This document shows positions 23,069 to 33,990 of a DNA stretch of 64,000 nt, piece after piece (the first letter of the stretch is position 1; each line of letters opens with the position of its first letter). The position numbers and the translations under genes are program-made. Location: positions 152,419,107 through 152,483,106 of the forward strand of contig OY744520.1 of the NCBI GenBank assembly GCA_963556195.1. Reading direction: 5' to 3'. Under the pieces are notes generated by a model that saw only the letters and a list, made by a program, of their open reading frames with translations, had not been told where the DNA came from and made no database searches. The DNA is from Sepiola atlantica. Taxonomy: Eukaryota; Mollusca; Cephalopoda; Sepiida; Sepiolidae.

Positions 23069-26000
23069 GACATTGTACTTTGGAAGTAAATAACCCCAAC
23101 ATTGTACTTCGGAAGTAAATAAACCCAACATTGTATTTCGAAAGTAAATAACCCTTAACATTGTATTTCGGAAGTAAATAATCCGAACATTGTACTTCGG
23201 AAGTAAATAATCCCTACATTGTACTTCCTAATTAAATAATCCCAATATTGTACTTTGGAATTTAATACTCCCAACATTGTATTTAAACATATTATAAATA
23301 ACATTGCAATTCGGCATTAAATAACCATAACATTATACTTCGGCATTAAATTAAACCAATATTTTACTTCGGCATAAAATACTCTAAAACTGTTACTTCG
23401 ACATTAAATAACCCCTATATTGTACTTTGGCATTAAATACTCCCAATGTTGAACTTCTAGATTGAATAACCCTAACCTTGTACTTCGGCTTCAAATGACC
23501 CCAACATTGTACTTCACAATAAAATAACACCAACATTGTACTCCACCATTATATCACCCCAACATTGTACTTCGGAGTTAAATACCCCAATATTGTAATG
23601 CAGGATTAAATAACACCAACTTTGTACTTCGGCATTAAATAACCCTAACATTGTACTTCGCCATAAAATACCCTAAACATTGTACTTCGGCATTAATAAC
23701 CGCAATATTTAACTTAGGCATTAAATAACCCTAATATTGTACTGTACCATTTAATCACCTCAACATTGTACTTCGCCATTAAATACCCCAATATTGTCAT
23801 AGGGCATTAAATAACACCAACATTGTAGTTCGCTATTCATTATCCTAAATATTGTACTTCGGCATTAAATAACCCCAACATTGTACTGTACCATTAAATA
23901 ACCTGAACATTGTACTTCCGAAAGTAATACCCCAATATTGTGATGCAGCATTAAATAACCCCAACATTGTACTTCGGCATTAAATAACCTAAACATTGTA
24001 CTTCGGCATCAAATAACCTAAATATTTTATTTGGCATTAAATAACCCCAACATTATACTTCGCCATTAAATACCCTAAACATTGTACTTCGGCATTAAAT
24101 AACCGCAATATTTTACTTAGGTATTAAATAACCCCAACATTGTACTTCGCCATTAAATACCCTAAATATTGTACTTCGGCATTAAATAACCGCAATATTT
24201 TACTTAGGCATTAAATAACCCCAACATTGTACTTCGCCATTAAATACCCTAAATATTGTACTTCGGCATTAAATAACCGCAATATTTTACTTAGGCATTA
24301 AATTACCCCAATATTGTACTTCACCATAAAATCACCCCAACATTATATTCAGCATTAAATAACCGCAATATTTTACTTAGGCATTAAATAACCCCAACAT
24401 TGTACTTCGGCATTAAATACTCTAAACATTGTACTTCGGCATTAAATAACCAAAATATTTTATTTGGCATTTAATAACCCAACATTGTACTTCGCCATTA
24501 AATACCCTAAACATTGTACTTCGGCATTAAATAACTGCAATATTTTACTTAAGCATTAAATAACCCCAACATTGTACTTCGCCATTAAATACCCTAAATA
24601 TTGTACTTCGCCATTAAATAACCGCAATATTTTACTTAGGCATTAAATAACCACAAATATTGTACTTCACCATAAAATCACCCCAACATTATATTCATCA
24701 TTAAATAGCCACAATATTATACTTCACCATTAAATAACCCCAACATTGTACTTCGCCATAAAATACCCTAAACATTGTACTTCGGCATTAAATAACCCCA
24801 ATATTTTACTTCACCATTAAATAACCCCAACATTGTACTTCGCCATTAAATACCCTAAACATTGTACTTCGGCATTAAATAACCGCAATATTTTACTTAG
24901 GCATTAAATAACCCCAACATTCTACTACGCCATTAAATACCCTAAATATTGTACTCTGCCATTAAATAACCGCAATATTTTACTTAGGCATTAAATAACC
25001 CCAACATTGTACTTCGCCATTAAATACCCTAAATATTGTCTCTCGGCATTAAATAATCGCAATATTGTACTTACCCATTAAATAACCCCAACATTGTACT
25101 TCGCCATTAAATACCCTAAATATTGTACTTCGGCATTAAATAACCCCAATATTTTACTTCACCATTAAATAACCCCAACATTGTACTTCGCCATTAAATA
25201 CCCTAAATAGTGTCTCTCAGCATTAAATAATCGAAATATTTTACTTAGGCATTAAATAACCCCAACATTCTACTTCCCCATTAAATACGCTAAATATTGT
25301 ACTTCGGCATTAAATAACCGCAATATTTTACTTAGGCATTAAATAACCCCAACATTGTACTTCACCATTAAATACCCTAAACATTGTACTTCGGCATTAA
25401 ATTACCGCAATATTTTACTTAGGCATTAAATAACCCTAACATTCTACTTCGCTATTAAATACCCTAAATATTGTACTTCGGCATTAAATAACCGCAATAT
25501 TTTACTTAGGCATTAAATAACCCCAACATTGTACTTCGCCATTAAATACCCTAAACATTGTACTTCGGCATTAAATAACCGCAATATTTTACTTAGACAT
25601 TAAATAACCCTAACATTCTACTTCGCTATTAAATACCCTAAATATTGTACTTCGGCATTAAATAACCGCAATATTTTACTTAGGCATTAAATAACCCCAA
25701 CATTCTACTACGCCATTAAATACCCTAAACATTGTACTTCAGCATTAAATTACTGCAATATTTTACTTAGGCATTAAATAACCCTAACATTCTACTTCGC
25801 CATTAAATACCCTAAATATTGTACTTCGCCATTAAATACCCTAAATATTGTCTCTCGGCATTAAATAATCGCAATATTTTACTTAGCCATTAAATAACCC
25901 CAACATTGTACTTCGCCATTAAATACCCTAAATATTGTACTTCGGCATTTAATAACCCCAATATTTTACTTCACCATTAAATAACCCCAACATTGTACTT

Positions 26001-26620
26001 CGACATTAAATACCCTAAATATTGTCTCTCGGCATTAAATAATCGCAATATTTTACTTAGGCATTAAATAACCCCAACATTGTACTTCGCCATTAAATAC
26101 CCTAAACATTGTACTTCGGCATTAAATAACCGCAATATTTTACTTAGGCATTAAATAACCCTAACATTCTACTTCGCTATTAAATACCCTAAACATTGTA
26201 CTTCGGCATTAAATAACCGTAATATTTTACTTAGGCATTAAATAACCCCAACATTGTACTTCGCCATTAAATACCCTAAACATTGTACTTCGGCATTAAA
26301 TAACCGCAATATTTTACTTAGGCATTAAATAACCCTAACATTCTACTTCGCTATTAAATACCCTAAATATTGTACTTCGGCATTAAATAACCGCAATATT
26401 TTACTTAGGCATTAAATAACCCCAACATTGTTCTTCGCCATTAAATACCCTAAACATTGTACTTCGGCATTAAATTACCGCAATATTTTACTTAGGCATT
26501 AAATAACCCTAACATTCTACTTCACCATTAAATACCCTAAATATTGTACTTCGGCATTAAATAAACGCAATATTTTACTTAGCCATTTAATAACCCCAAC
26601 AATTTACTTTGACATAAAAA
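23069..26620. repeat. 29-bp satellite with 87-bp higher-order repeat
   Basis: About 120 head-to-tail copies of a 29-bp monomer (consensus acattgtacttcggcattaa plus ataacccca). In the left 1 kb the monomers are diverse, with ggaagtaaat variants at the extreme left. From about 24,040 onward three monomer types recur in fixed order: cgccattaaataccctaa, cggcattaaataaccgca, and atattttacttaggcattaa. The phrase aaccgcaata repeats at 24101, 24188 and 24275, giving an exact 87-bp period. TAA codons in the unit exclude a protein. The order (diverged monomers outside, homogenised trimers inside) is typical of unequal-exchange amplification. Confidence 0.95.
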
Positions 26621-26814
26621 ACGTATATAATTACTAAACAAACACACTGTTTTCAAATAGTTCACTGTTACGTATGAGTAAAAGCGCCCATATGCGCTAA
26701 GTAATAGATTTTAATCATAATCACTAACTGCATTTCATACAAGGCCGATATTTGGAAAACCTATAAACTGCTATAGCATTACCAGACTCTTCTTTATCGG
26801 GATTACGTATGGTC
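26621..26814. other. satellite flank
   Basis: No recognised feature. Confidence 0.3.
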
Positions 26815-26960
26815 TAGCTCAGTCCTAGAAGGTGCACAGTCCCAGGTATTACCACCTATCTTGAGGGAAGGTTATTGCCGATCGCGTTGGGTGCCTCTAC
26901 CGGGTAATGCTGACGGAGCCGTTCCTGGTTAGTTGTATAACCAGCGAGAGTGCCCCTTTA
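26815..26960 (+). repeat. GC-rich dispersed repeat, partial copy 1
   Basis: Shares ctagaaggtNcac, ggttattgcc, tgggtgcct and taccgggtaatgctgacgg with the copies at 33720, 35085 and 46965. It is markedly more GC-rich than its surroundings. The 62-codon open frame at 26907-27095 overlaps it and is not credible. Confidence 0.5.
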
Positions 26961-27851
26961 GGAAAGTTTTATTTTCCTTTCTTTTGGCCTTTGCTAAATC
27001 TTGCTCCTGTGAAAAGCAAGCAAATAGCCAACTCTTTGTTCTGCTTTACTAAACGCAGTGTAACTTGTTTTATTGAAGTCCATTACCGGTCGTAGTACTG
27101 GGCCTAGCACCGCTTAAAAATAATCACATGCCTTTAGAACCTTTAATCATTTTATGGCGATATCGCCTGAAAACAACTTACACGACTGAAGTTATGGATA
27201 AGAAAATGTTTAATTTGTTATTGCTATTACCCGATTATAGGATAGAATATGTTGCTTATATTTTTTGAATCCGTAAACTTCTATGCTATTTGGCTGCAGT
27301 TTAAATGTCATGAAATTAAGTGTTTTGTTATGAGTTCTGGCTACCCTTGACATCCATTTATAATTATACATTACATATACATAGGGTATTTTTGTGTGCT
27401 TAAGTTTGAAATAGCATATTTACATTCGTCCACACATATATATTAGAAGATCGGTCAAGCCGTTTGTCACGTTTAAGTTATAAATAAAATGTTAGTTGCG
27501 TCCATACATCTCTATAAGAAATTTAAGTGTAAAACGCACTGATTAAATTAACGTATCTTAAGAATATGCGTTCCCATTTCCTTATCGTTTCTCTTTTGCT
27601 TGTGTGTGTTTTTTTTTTATCTGAGAGTGTGCGACCTTAGTTTAGTTAATACTTGCAAATATAAGAAGGTGTCAAATGTTTTTCTGTGACGCCCTTTTAA
27701 CGACTTGGGTAAAAGTAGAGTCGCTTTACACAAAACTAGAATTTAATTGAAGAGTTGATTCTTTAAGTTTATTCGGAACGAGAGTAAAGTGAAACTTGAT
27801 AACGAAAACACATTTTGTTTGCAGACCTTCGTTGGAAAGTGAGATCGAAAG

Positions 27852-27853
<2 letters not shown>
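26961..27853. other. no gene recognised
   Basis: AT-rich sequence, stops in all frames, no repeat recognised. Confidence 0.35.
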
Positions 27854-27919
<66 letters not shown>

Positions 27920-28040
27920 AAGGAAGGATGAAGGTAATCCGACGTAATGGGAAATGAAAATGGAAAAACCAAAAAGATGTTTTTTATGTATTCATCAACG
28001 TTTCGTCTTTATTTGTAAGACTTCCTCAGGATGATAATTT
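27854..28040 (-). mobile_element. (TA)n-flanked hammerhead repeat arm
   Basis: (TA)n is followed by gagaaaggaaggatgaaggt, aatccgacgtaatggg, aaatgaaaatggaaaaacc and the hammerhead at 27992-28034. A reverse-orientation copy lies at 30880-30975 and a same-orientation diverged copy at 30676-30790. Together they give an inverted pair 2.9 kb apart. Confidence 0.7.
27992..28034 (-). ncRNA. small hammerhead ribozyme motif, loopless stem III
   Basis: Minus strand: stem I TCATC, core CTGAGGA, one bulged A, stem II GTCTT/AAGAC with a seven-base loop, GAA, ACGT (stem III of two pairs without a loop), residue 17 = T, then GATGA completing a five-pair stem I. All invariant core bases are present. A loopless stem III cannot fold in cis as a monomer, but small hammerheads of this kind linked to Penelope-like elements are known to cleave as dimers. 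Confidence 0.65.
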
Positions 28041-28615
28041 TAAGAAATCTATCTATGTATCTATCTATCTCCTTCTCTTTCTATCCATCTATGGTATACA
28101 TATTTTATATATGTGATTATATTAAAAAAGAAAATTTAATAAAAAGCCAAAATCAAAACATATTATTTCTCTACTTTATATCTCCTTCTCTCTCTTTTTA
28201 TCTCTCTTTTTCTGTCTAGTTATTGTTTAAATAGTATTACTATATGTTATGATATTCCCTATCGTTTATAATAGCTTATTCCAAACATCTGCTTTATAGT
28301 TAATCTTATTATCTTTGACTGGTAATAAAAAAGAGAGGGAGGGAGTGGTTGAAGCAAGAGTGATATACACTGTTAAATAAAGAACGAAAGAAGAGTCACA
28401 CAACATGAAGTCGAAGATGGAAAAAGTAATAGACAGAACTTTCATAAGAGATGTGTGGCTTGATGAGTAAATTGCACATTACGCCAAATTACAACAATAT
28501 TTCTTTTTTAAACACAACCTTATCATAAAAGCACAGAATATTTTAACACGTATAGTGTGTGATTATCATATATAGAAAAATACCTGTTAGAAACAATCGT
28601 TGATTAACTTAGCTT
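28041..28615. other. no gene recognised
   Basis: CT/ATCT-rich short runs at 28045-28075 and 28180-28215; otherwise AT-rich and unstructured. Confidence 0.35.
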
Positions 28616-28843
28616 TCGAGCACTGTCGTCAAGTGATGCAACCTGCTTCTTCCTAGCGTAATGCAAAGCTCTTTGTGAATAAAAATTGAGCACTGTAAAA
28701 CGGCGGTCAATGTTTGTATAAATAGATAGTGTAGATATATCATTAACGAGCGCTTCTCCCGTGGCCTAGTGGTAAGAGCTGCTGACTATCAACTAGATGG
28801 TTAAAAGGTTCTATCCCTGGTTTCGGAGTAATGCTAATCTAGG

Positions 28844-28884
28844 CGCACTGAAAAGCTGTGATACAGCGAAACAATCTGTCTGTG
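28844..28884 (+). ncRNA. type I hammerhead ribozyme motif, unit 1
   Basis: Stem I CGCA/TGTG, core CTGAAAA, stem II GCTGT/ACAGC with loop GAT (28855-28867), GAAA, stem III ACA/TGT with loop ATC, and C17 at 28880. The cleavage triplet is the canonical GTC. The only departure from CTGANGA is A at the position normally G8. All three helices pair fully (one G-T in stem I). G8 takes part in catalysis, so activity may be reduced; both tandem copies share the change. Confidence 0.75.
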
Positions 28885-29120
28885 GATGACTATATAAGCC
28901 CCCTTCTCGGGTCGAGCACTGTCGTTAAGTTATGTCGCCTGCAAAGCTATTTGTAAATAAACAAATTGAGCACTGTGAAGCCTCCGTCAATGTTTATATA
29001 AATAGACCTTATAGATATCATTTGCAAGCGCTTGTCCCTTAGTCTAGCGGTAAGAGCTGTTGAGTATCAACTAGATGGCTGAAGGTTTAATCGCTGGCTT
29101 GGGAGTAGTGCTAGTCTAGT

Positions 29121-29161
29121 CGCACTGAAAAACTGTGATACAGCGAAACAGTCTGTCTGTG
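29121..29161 (+). ncRNA. type I hammerhead ribozyme motif, unit 2
   Basis: Same fold as unit 1: stem I CGCA/TGTG, CTGAAAA, stem II ACTGT/ACAGC (first pair mismatched), GAAA, stem III ACA/TGT with loop GTC, C17 at 29157. The differences from unit 1 fall in the loop of stem III and the base of stem II. Confidence 0.7.
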
Positions 29162-29172
29162 TATGACTATGT

Positions 29173-30335
29173 ATATATACATGGTGTCTCAAAACGAAGG
29201 AAACGTTTCTTTTAATCCATTAAAAAAGATTAATTGATGTGTTAGGACAAGTTGGCCGCCTCTCTACCTCGAGAACACAACAGTGCAAGAATGCACAAAG
29301 TTCACGCGCGAGGAACTGCAAAACGCCATGATTCGTTTCCGTGTCTTTTTTTTACCTGCTGCCGAGTTTAAAAGGGAATCACATTTAGAATGCGTTGTAA
29401 AATTCGGTTATCCGTGATTTCTTGTTTCATACATTTTTGAAGAAGGCTGTAACAACCAACGACACATTTGACAACTCCTGCTCTATTGTATTAACATTCT
29501 TTGTAACTTTTTTGTATAAACTTAAAGAGTTTTACAAAGTCAAGTCTGGTAGAATACAGCAAATGTCAAAGGTTTATCGGTATTCGATCTCGCAATGTCT
29601 ACAGTATGTGTGGCTATCTTGAAAATAACCTCCACTAACATTTATTAAAATCAGAATGTTATTGCAACGATCGCACAACATGTTCATCCATATCTCACGA
29701 ACACTTACACAGTCTAATAATACTACATCGGCAGTGACAATAGGGTAATAGGCATAGAAAATAACATTTATTTAGATGAATGACACTAAGACATGCCTTC
29801 GTAAATAATAACAGTGTGTTGAGTGACTTGACGAAACCAGTTGAAAAGTTGAAACGTAGATAAAGACAGATAGAGTGCGGAAACTAACGAATGAAATCGC
29901 GAATAAACGTACATGCCATTGTAACTGCTACGTTAGTATTATTAAACGTAAAAAGTTGAGGGTTGTTGCGACCTTCAGTAACTAAAAACACGCGTGATTT
30001 TCAGAAAAAAATGTTTGTAGAAATGGTTTCACTCATAATTGCACTAAGGAAAAGTATCGAATTCTCGACATAGAAAATGTTTTTGTCGTGGCGATTAGGT
30101 TTCAAACTGGATCGTGAATAAAAAAAGGATTGAATTGGTTGAGTGCGGCCATAGTTTTACAGGATGCTTTTCTAACTTGATGATGTAGAAATAAGAAATG
30201 CTTACATAACAATCATTACAACCAATAGGAAAAGTGTTTGTTTTTTTTAGAACATGAAGATGAAATAAGGAGTGTAATAAACTGGATGGAAAGAAAATGA
30301 AAGAAGTATGACTAATGACTGACTTGCATGACTCT

Positions 30336-30341
<6 letters not shown>
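29173..30341. other. no gene; mariner-terminus-like word at left
   Basis: Position 29181 begins catggtgtctcaaaacgaag after a TA run, reminiscent of Tc1/mariner ends, without a partner. The 66-codon frame at 29422-29622 has no recognised domain. Confidence 0.3.

Positions 30342-30400
<59 letters not shown>
30342..30400. repeat. (CT)n microsatellite
   Basis: About 29 CT units. The Arg-Glu-rich frame on the minus strand (30095-30481) is an artefact. Confidence 0.95.
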
Positions 30401-30401
<1 letters not shown>

Positions 30402-30660
30402 AAAGAGAACGAATATAATATTAAAGGGTGCATTATATAATAATATATAATGAAGAAAGGTTGACTAATCCATAAACGCATTTCTTCTAATCCAGAATTG
30501 CTTTAGTCCAGCGCTAGAATTAAACTAGACCGGAAGCAATTCGAGGATGCACAGAATAGAATTTATATTATTTTGATACGAAAATAAGACCCGAGTTTCT
30601 AGTCTACTTAACTCTAGTATTTCACTCATCGCTACGGTAAAAAAGGGACAATAATTGCAA

Positions 30661-30969
30661 GTATATATATATATAGTTAGATAAAGGGATGAAACAATCC
30701 GACGGGATGAAATTAAAAATGGAACAGTGGAAGGCCCATAAGCTCAACGTTTCGCCCCTGCCATCGACTTCTCTCAGCCCGAACCTTGGTCCTGCGCTCC
30801 CAGTAGTGGCTACTACTTCTTCTCATTAACCCATCATGTCAACCCAATATTTCTATGTACTTGCATGACATTTTTCTTTAAATTATCATCCTGAGGAAGT
30901 CTTACAAATAAAGACGAAACGTTTATGAATACATAAAAAAACATCTTTTGCTTTTTCCTTTTTCATTTC

Positions 30970-31050
<81 letters not shown>
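30661..31050. mobile_element. (TA)n-bounded inverted-arm hammerhead element
   Basis: The left arm (30676-30790) reads gatgaaacaatccgacggga, aaaatggaacagtgg and caacgtttcgcccctgccat. It has a hammerhead-like zone on the minus strand whose first core strand carries a two-base insertion (CTGAGAGA). The right arm (30880-30975) carries the plus-strand motif described separately and ends in tttttcatttccc before a long (TA)n (30972-31050). About 90 bp lie between the arms. This is a compact relative of the inverted pair that includes 27854-28040. Confidence 0.6.
30886..30928 (+). ncRNA. small hammerhead motif, mirror of 27992 copy
   Basis: Stem I TCATC, CTGAGGA, bulged A, GTCTT/AAGAC, GAA, ACGT, T17, then TATGA. 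Four of five stem I pairs remain; the pair next to the cleavage site is T opposite C. Core fully conserved. Confidence 0.6.
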
Positions 31051-31051
<1 letters not shown>

Positions 31052-31143
31052 GCTTAGTGAAATGCTGTGTTTTTAGTATAAGAGAAATGACCAGAATGCT
31101 CAATGACGTCTGTAATAGCATATATTTTTATTTCAAAGACGCT

Positions 31144-31396
31144 GTACATTAGTTTGATTGTCCATCGATTTTGTCGGTTTTACAGAATCCATGGAAACTT
31201 TACCCGCAGGTGTAAATATACCAAATGTATCCGTTTTTCAGTCGATGTTGTGAGGATCTAATACATTAATTTAATTTGTTAAATAATCACAACATCGACC
31301 GAAGAAGAGGTGCATTTGGTTTGTTTAGCCTTGCAGGCTGAGTTCCCAATATCTCACTGAAACCGAAGGCATCGATGGACTAACAAACTAATGTAT
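31144..31396. mobile_element. imperfect inverted repeat element
   Basis: The left arm starts tacattagtttgattgtcca and continues tcgattttgtcggtttt; the right arm ends ggcatcgatggactaacaaa, ctaatgta. Inner arm segments (accaaatgtatccgtttttc with agtcgatgttgtgag, against cacaacatcgaccgaagaag with aggtgcatttggt) also pair. A short unpaired centre lies near 31265-31290. There is no coding capacity. Confidence 0.7.
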
Positions 31397-31560
31397 AGTG
31401 TTCTTTGAAATGTATATATTTATGTGTGTGTATATTGGAAAATTCATTCATTTAGCTTAGCTGATATTTGTTTAATTTTAAAAAGTGAGTTTGCAAAACT
31501 AGGTTAATTTTTAAAAATAAAAAGACGAAATCTAAAATTAGTCTCTTTTTTCTCGTTACC

Positions 31561-31597
31561 CCTCTCTTTCTCTCTCTCTCTCTTTCTCTCTCTCTCT
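31561..31597. repeat. (CT)n microsatellite, impure
   Basis: CT/TTTC-rich run of about 37 bp. Confidence 0.85.
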
Positions 31598-32167
31598 TTA
31601 TTTTATTCACTCCAAAGCTTCGGGTTTAATTGTAGTCTTTCTCTTCGTCAATATAGAAATGAATGGGAGGAGAAAGGTTGAAGGGGTGGCGAAGGAGTAA
31701 GATCAATTACGTTTGGCTCTTAATAAAGAGAAATAGAGATATATAGAGAGAGGGCAAAAAGGAGACTGATATAAAATAAAAATACAATGAAGGAAGGTGA
31801 AGATAGATAGAAAGTTAGTAAAACATAGGTTACTTAGTAAGTTAATTGCAAATTACAGCTTATTGAAACAATTAAAATGGAAGATTCTTGAGACATCATT
31901 CAATCCCAAGAACTATTTCATCATGTCTTGTGTGTGATTAAAATGTATATGAAAATAGCCCTAGGGAAACAAACGTCGATTAACTCCGCTTTAGTATAAT
32001 AATAGATACTAGTTCTATTAATGACTTTATATTTTACTATATATTGTATAATTTGATTGATACTTAAGCATTTCTTCTATTTCATGTGTCATTCGAAATC
32101 GTATATACTTATTTCATAAATGTGTTTATATAAATTTCATTTCATTTCCATTTTCATTTCAGATATG

Positions 32168-32300
32168 CATTATGCTTACACGAGAGCAAAAATTACGTAA
32201 AGCTGAGCGCATCACCTTTGTCCAACGAGAATTTCGAAAGCAATTTCGGTCCCAACAGCTTATCTATTCAGTTATTATTAGCTTAATAAGTTTATGTTGA
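32168..32300 (+). pseudogene. possible transposon N-terminal helix fragment
   Basis: A 43-codon frame begins MLTREQKLRKAERITFVQRE and continues FRKQFRSQQ. The VQREFRKQF wording resembles the N-terminal HTH-like region (DUF4817 type) found in transposon-derived proteins. The frame ends quickly and nothing downstream continues it. Weak call. Confidence 0.3.
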
Positions 32301-32985
32301 CATAACGTTATATAGTTACTTATGGCGGCCCCTATATATTTTCAGTCTGTGTAGTTTTTTCTTAGTCTTCCTAAGCTGTCTGAGATGAAATTTGATCTCG
32401 GTCCATCGAGGTCTTCGTCTCCATTAAGAATCTCCTTAGTAGCATATCGCAGTGTCACTGACACCTCATGACGACAAAAGGGCGCAGAGATAGACTTTCT
32501 GTGAAAAGGCGACAAGCTGGCATATTTTCATCGCTTAATAAAAGAGTAGGGTCGACATTTGCATGGAATCCGCCAAATATGCTTCGCCTCGTCAAGAAAA
32601 TGCAAAGAGGCGAAACCACCAAGAACCATGCAAATTTTGTCTACGCCCACCCGGCATGAATTTAGTTGATCTCTAAATAAAAGAAGACAAATTGACTTTT
32701 CAGAAACTTACACTAGATCTTAGAAGTGTCAGCATCGTTTCACATGTGATGACTAATTTTTCATAGAGAATTAAAATACACTTCATATTCAGAGGATTAG
32801 GTTTCTTTTCATGGAAAGTATCTTGCCGCCATGCTAGACATCACAGAAACCAACGTTTACAATAAGGGTTTCAAACGTATGGTCTACAGGCTGAATCCGG
32901 CTAACGCTCAAGTATAAACCTACCCGCGGCCGGAGATTTCTTACTAAACGATCACCACTTATCAAGGGCGAAAGCCACTCGACGA
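32301..32985. other. no gene recognised
   Basis: A 63-codon Lys/Arg-rich frame at 32468-32659 has no recognised domain. Confidence 0.35.
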
Positions 32986-33400
32986 TAAAAGGTTATTAGA
33001 TGGAATGGTTGCCATTTGACAGATGAATAAACTTACGAGAGGATTGAGAATGATTGCTGAGGTTGACCAAGTTTGAATGCTTGTGGGGACGGTTCATAAC
33101 AGGGCTCTGGTTACTTGGATTTGAAGGCGACCATGTTATCCGCAGGGAAGCATTCACGTGGTAATGTGTTCCACAGACGGGAAGCTCTTGCGAAAAGATT
33201 CTGTTTGTGGAAGTTCTGCCTGGCGTTAAGAACACGAAGGAAACTTTGGGGGGGGGGGGCGAGTTCTTGCTGTAAATGTCTTACCCGACGTTGCACGGTT
33301 GGAGACATATTGCCAAGTGGAAACCTTAGAGAAAAATAATTCAAAATATGTTTAAAGTAATATCGGTTTTGCAATAAAATCATTATGATGTTTTTTTTTA
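32986..33400 (-). pseudogene. LINE reverse transcriptase C-terminus and 3' end
   Basis: Minus-strand reading VQRRVRHLQQELAPPP, then NARQNFHKQNLFARASRLWN, then TLPRECFPADN and VAFKSK, is the conserved end of a jockey/CR1-like LINE protein. Wording downstream of the stop (aaacgatcaccacttatc, gccactcga) is shared with the copies at 48370 and 63730, so the 3' UTR end is probably near 32945. Upstream RT domains are absent, consistent with 5' truncation on insertion. Confidence 0.75.
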
Positions 33401-33719
33401 ATCGAATAAATACTTTCGTTTCTTTAACCATCTCATTTTCTTTTGTTAACAAATTATTTATTTTTAATTATGATTTTAGAACAAAACAAATTCTTATCAA
33501 ACTATAACTAAAATCGACGAAATGCATTCTGGTGGATCTAATTTTGTAATGACAATTTTATGCTATTGCCTTTTTTATTTTAATAAATATTCGATTAATA
33601 AATAATAGTAAATAAATTAAATATTAATTCAATGTGTAAGTAACGTAATTGCGAGAAAATCAGGGATATACACAGACACACGAGCTTGTTCTGTCCAGTG
33701 TTCATAATAGCCGAGGTTC
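33401..33719. other. no gene recognised
   Basis: AT-rich, no recognised structure. Confidence 0.3.
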
Positions 33720-33990
33720 ACCTAGGCATCATTCCGGTACCCTCGGGGGTGTCGGAATGCGGTTTGGTCCGACTCGGTTCTAAGAGGTACACCTATCTCA
33801 GGCATTAACCCCTCCTTCAGGAGAGGGGTATATTTTGCCGGTCGTCTGAAGTGCTATTACAGGGAAATTCCGTCGGGTCATTTCTCAGCTACTTTTGCAC
33901 CCTTGCAGCGTGTCCCCCCCCCCCTCACTGGGAGATTTGGTTTTACCCCCACGTAAAACTGACTTCATGTCTGATCTTGTTGCAAACGTG
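33720..33990 (+). repeat. GC-rich dispersed repeat, copy 2
   Basis: Shares ttctaagaggtacac, ctccttcaggagagg, cagggaaattccgtcgg and the closing ttacccccacgtaaaactga with related copies at 26815, 35085, 46965 and 49700. Non-coding. Confidence 0.55.

Larger units (their letters stand above)
28616..29172 (+). mobile_element. tandem tRNA-like/hammerhead SINE (retrozyme-like)
   Basis: Almost two direct copies of one unit. The phrase tcgagcactgtcgt starts at 28616 and 28912. Each unit carries a repeated gagcactgtNaa phrase, cgtcaatgttt and tataaatagac-like wording, then a tRNA-like head and a hammerhead. The heads have an A-box-like tggcctagtggtaagagc or tagtctagcggtaagagc, and a B-box-like ggttctatccctgg or ggtttaatcgctgg. 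Predicted self-cleavage sites after 28880 and 29157 bracket a 277-nt monomer. Copy 1 has a 19-bp insertion (near 28650) absent from copy 2 and is truncated at its left edge. Tandem units bounded by type I hammerheads are the hallmark of retrozymes, non-autonomous retroelements that yield small circular RNAs. The tRNA-like head implies polymerase III transcription. Confidence 0.75.

Noticed and set aside
23069..26620. CRISPR-like array or telomeric repeat (ccctaa words)
   Set aside because: Units are head-to-tail without spacers and the host is eukaryotic. The ccctaa words arise from the 29-bp monomer and are not tandem TTAGGG repeats.
28600..28635. Extra hammerhead on the minus strand (gacgacagtgctcgaaagct)
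   Set aside because: It has GACGA and GAAAGC words, but the first core strand carries an extra base, stem II does not pair, and no cleavage triplet follows. The word is simply part of the SINE leader.
30095..30481. 128-codon minus-strand open frame
   Set aside because: Its core is an Arg-Glu run encoded by the (CT)n tract; the remainder has no recognised domain or start context.
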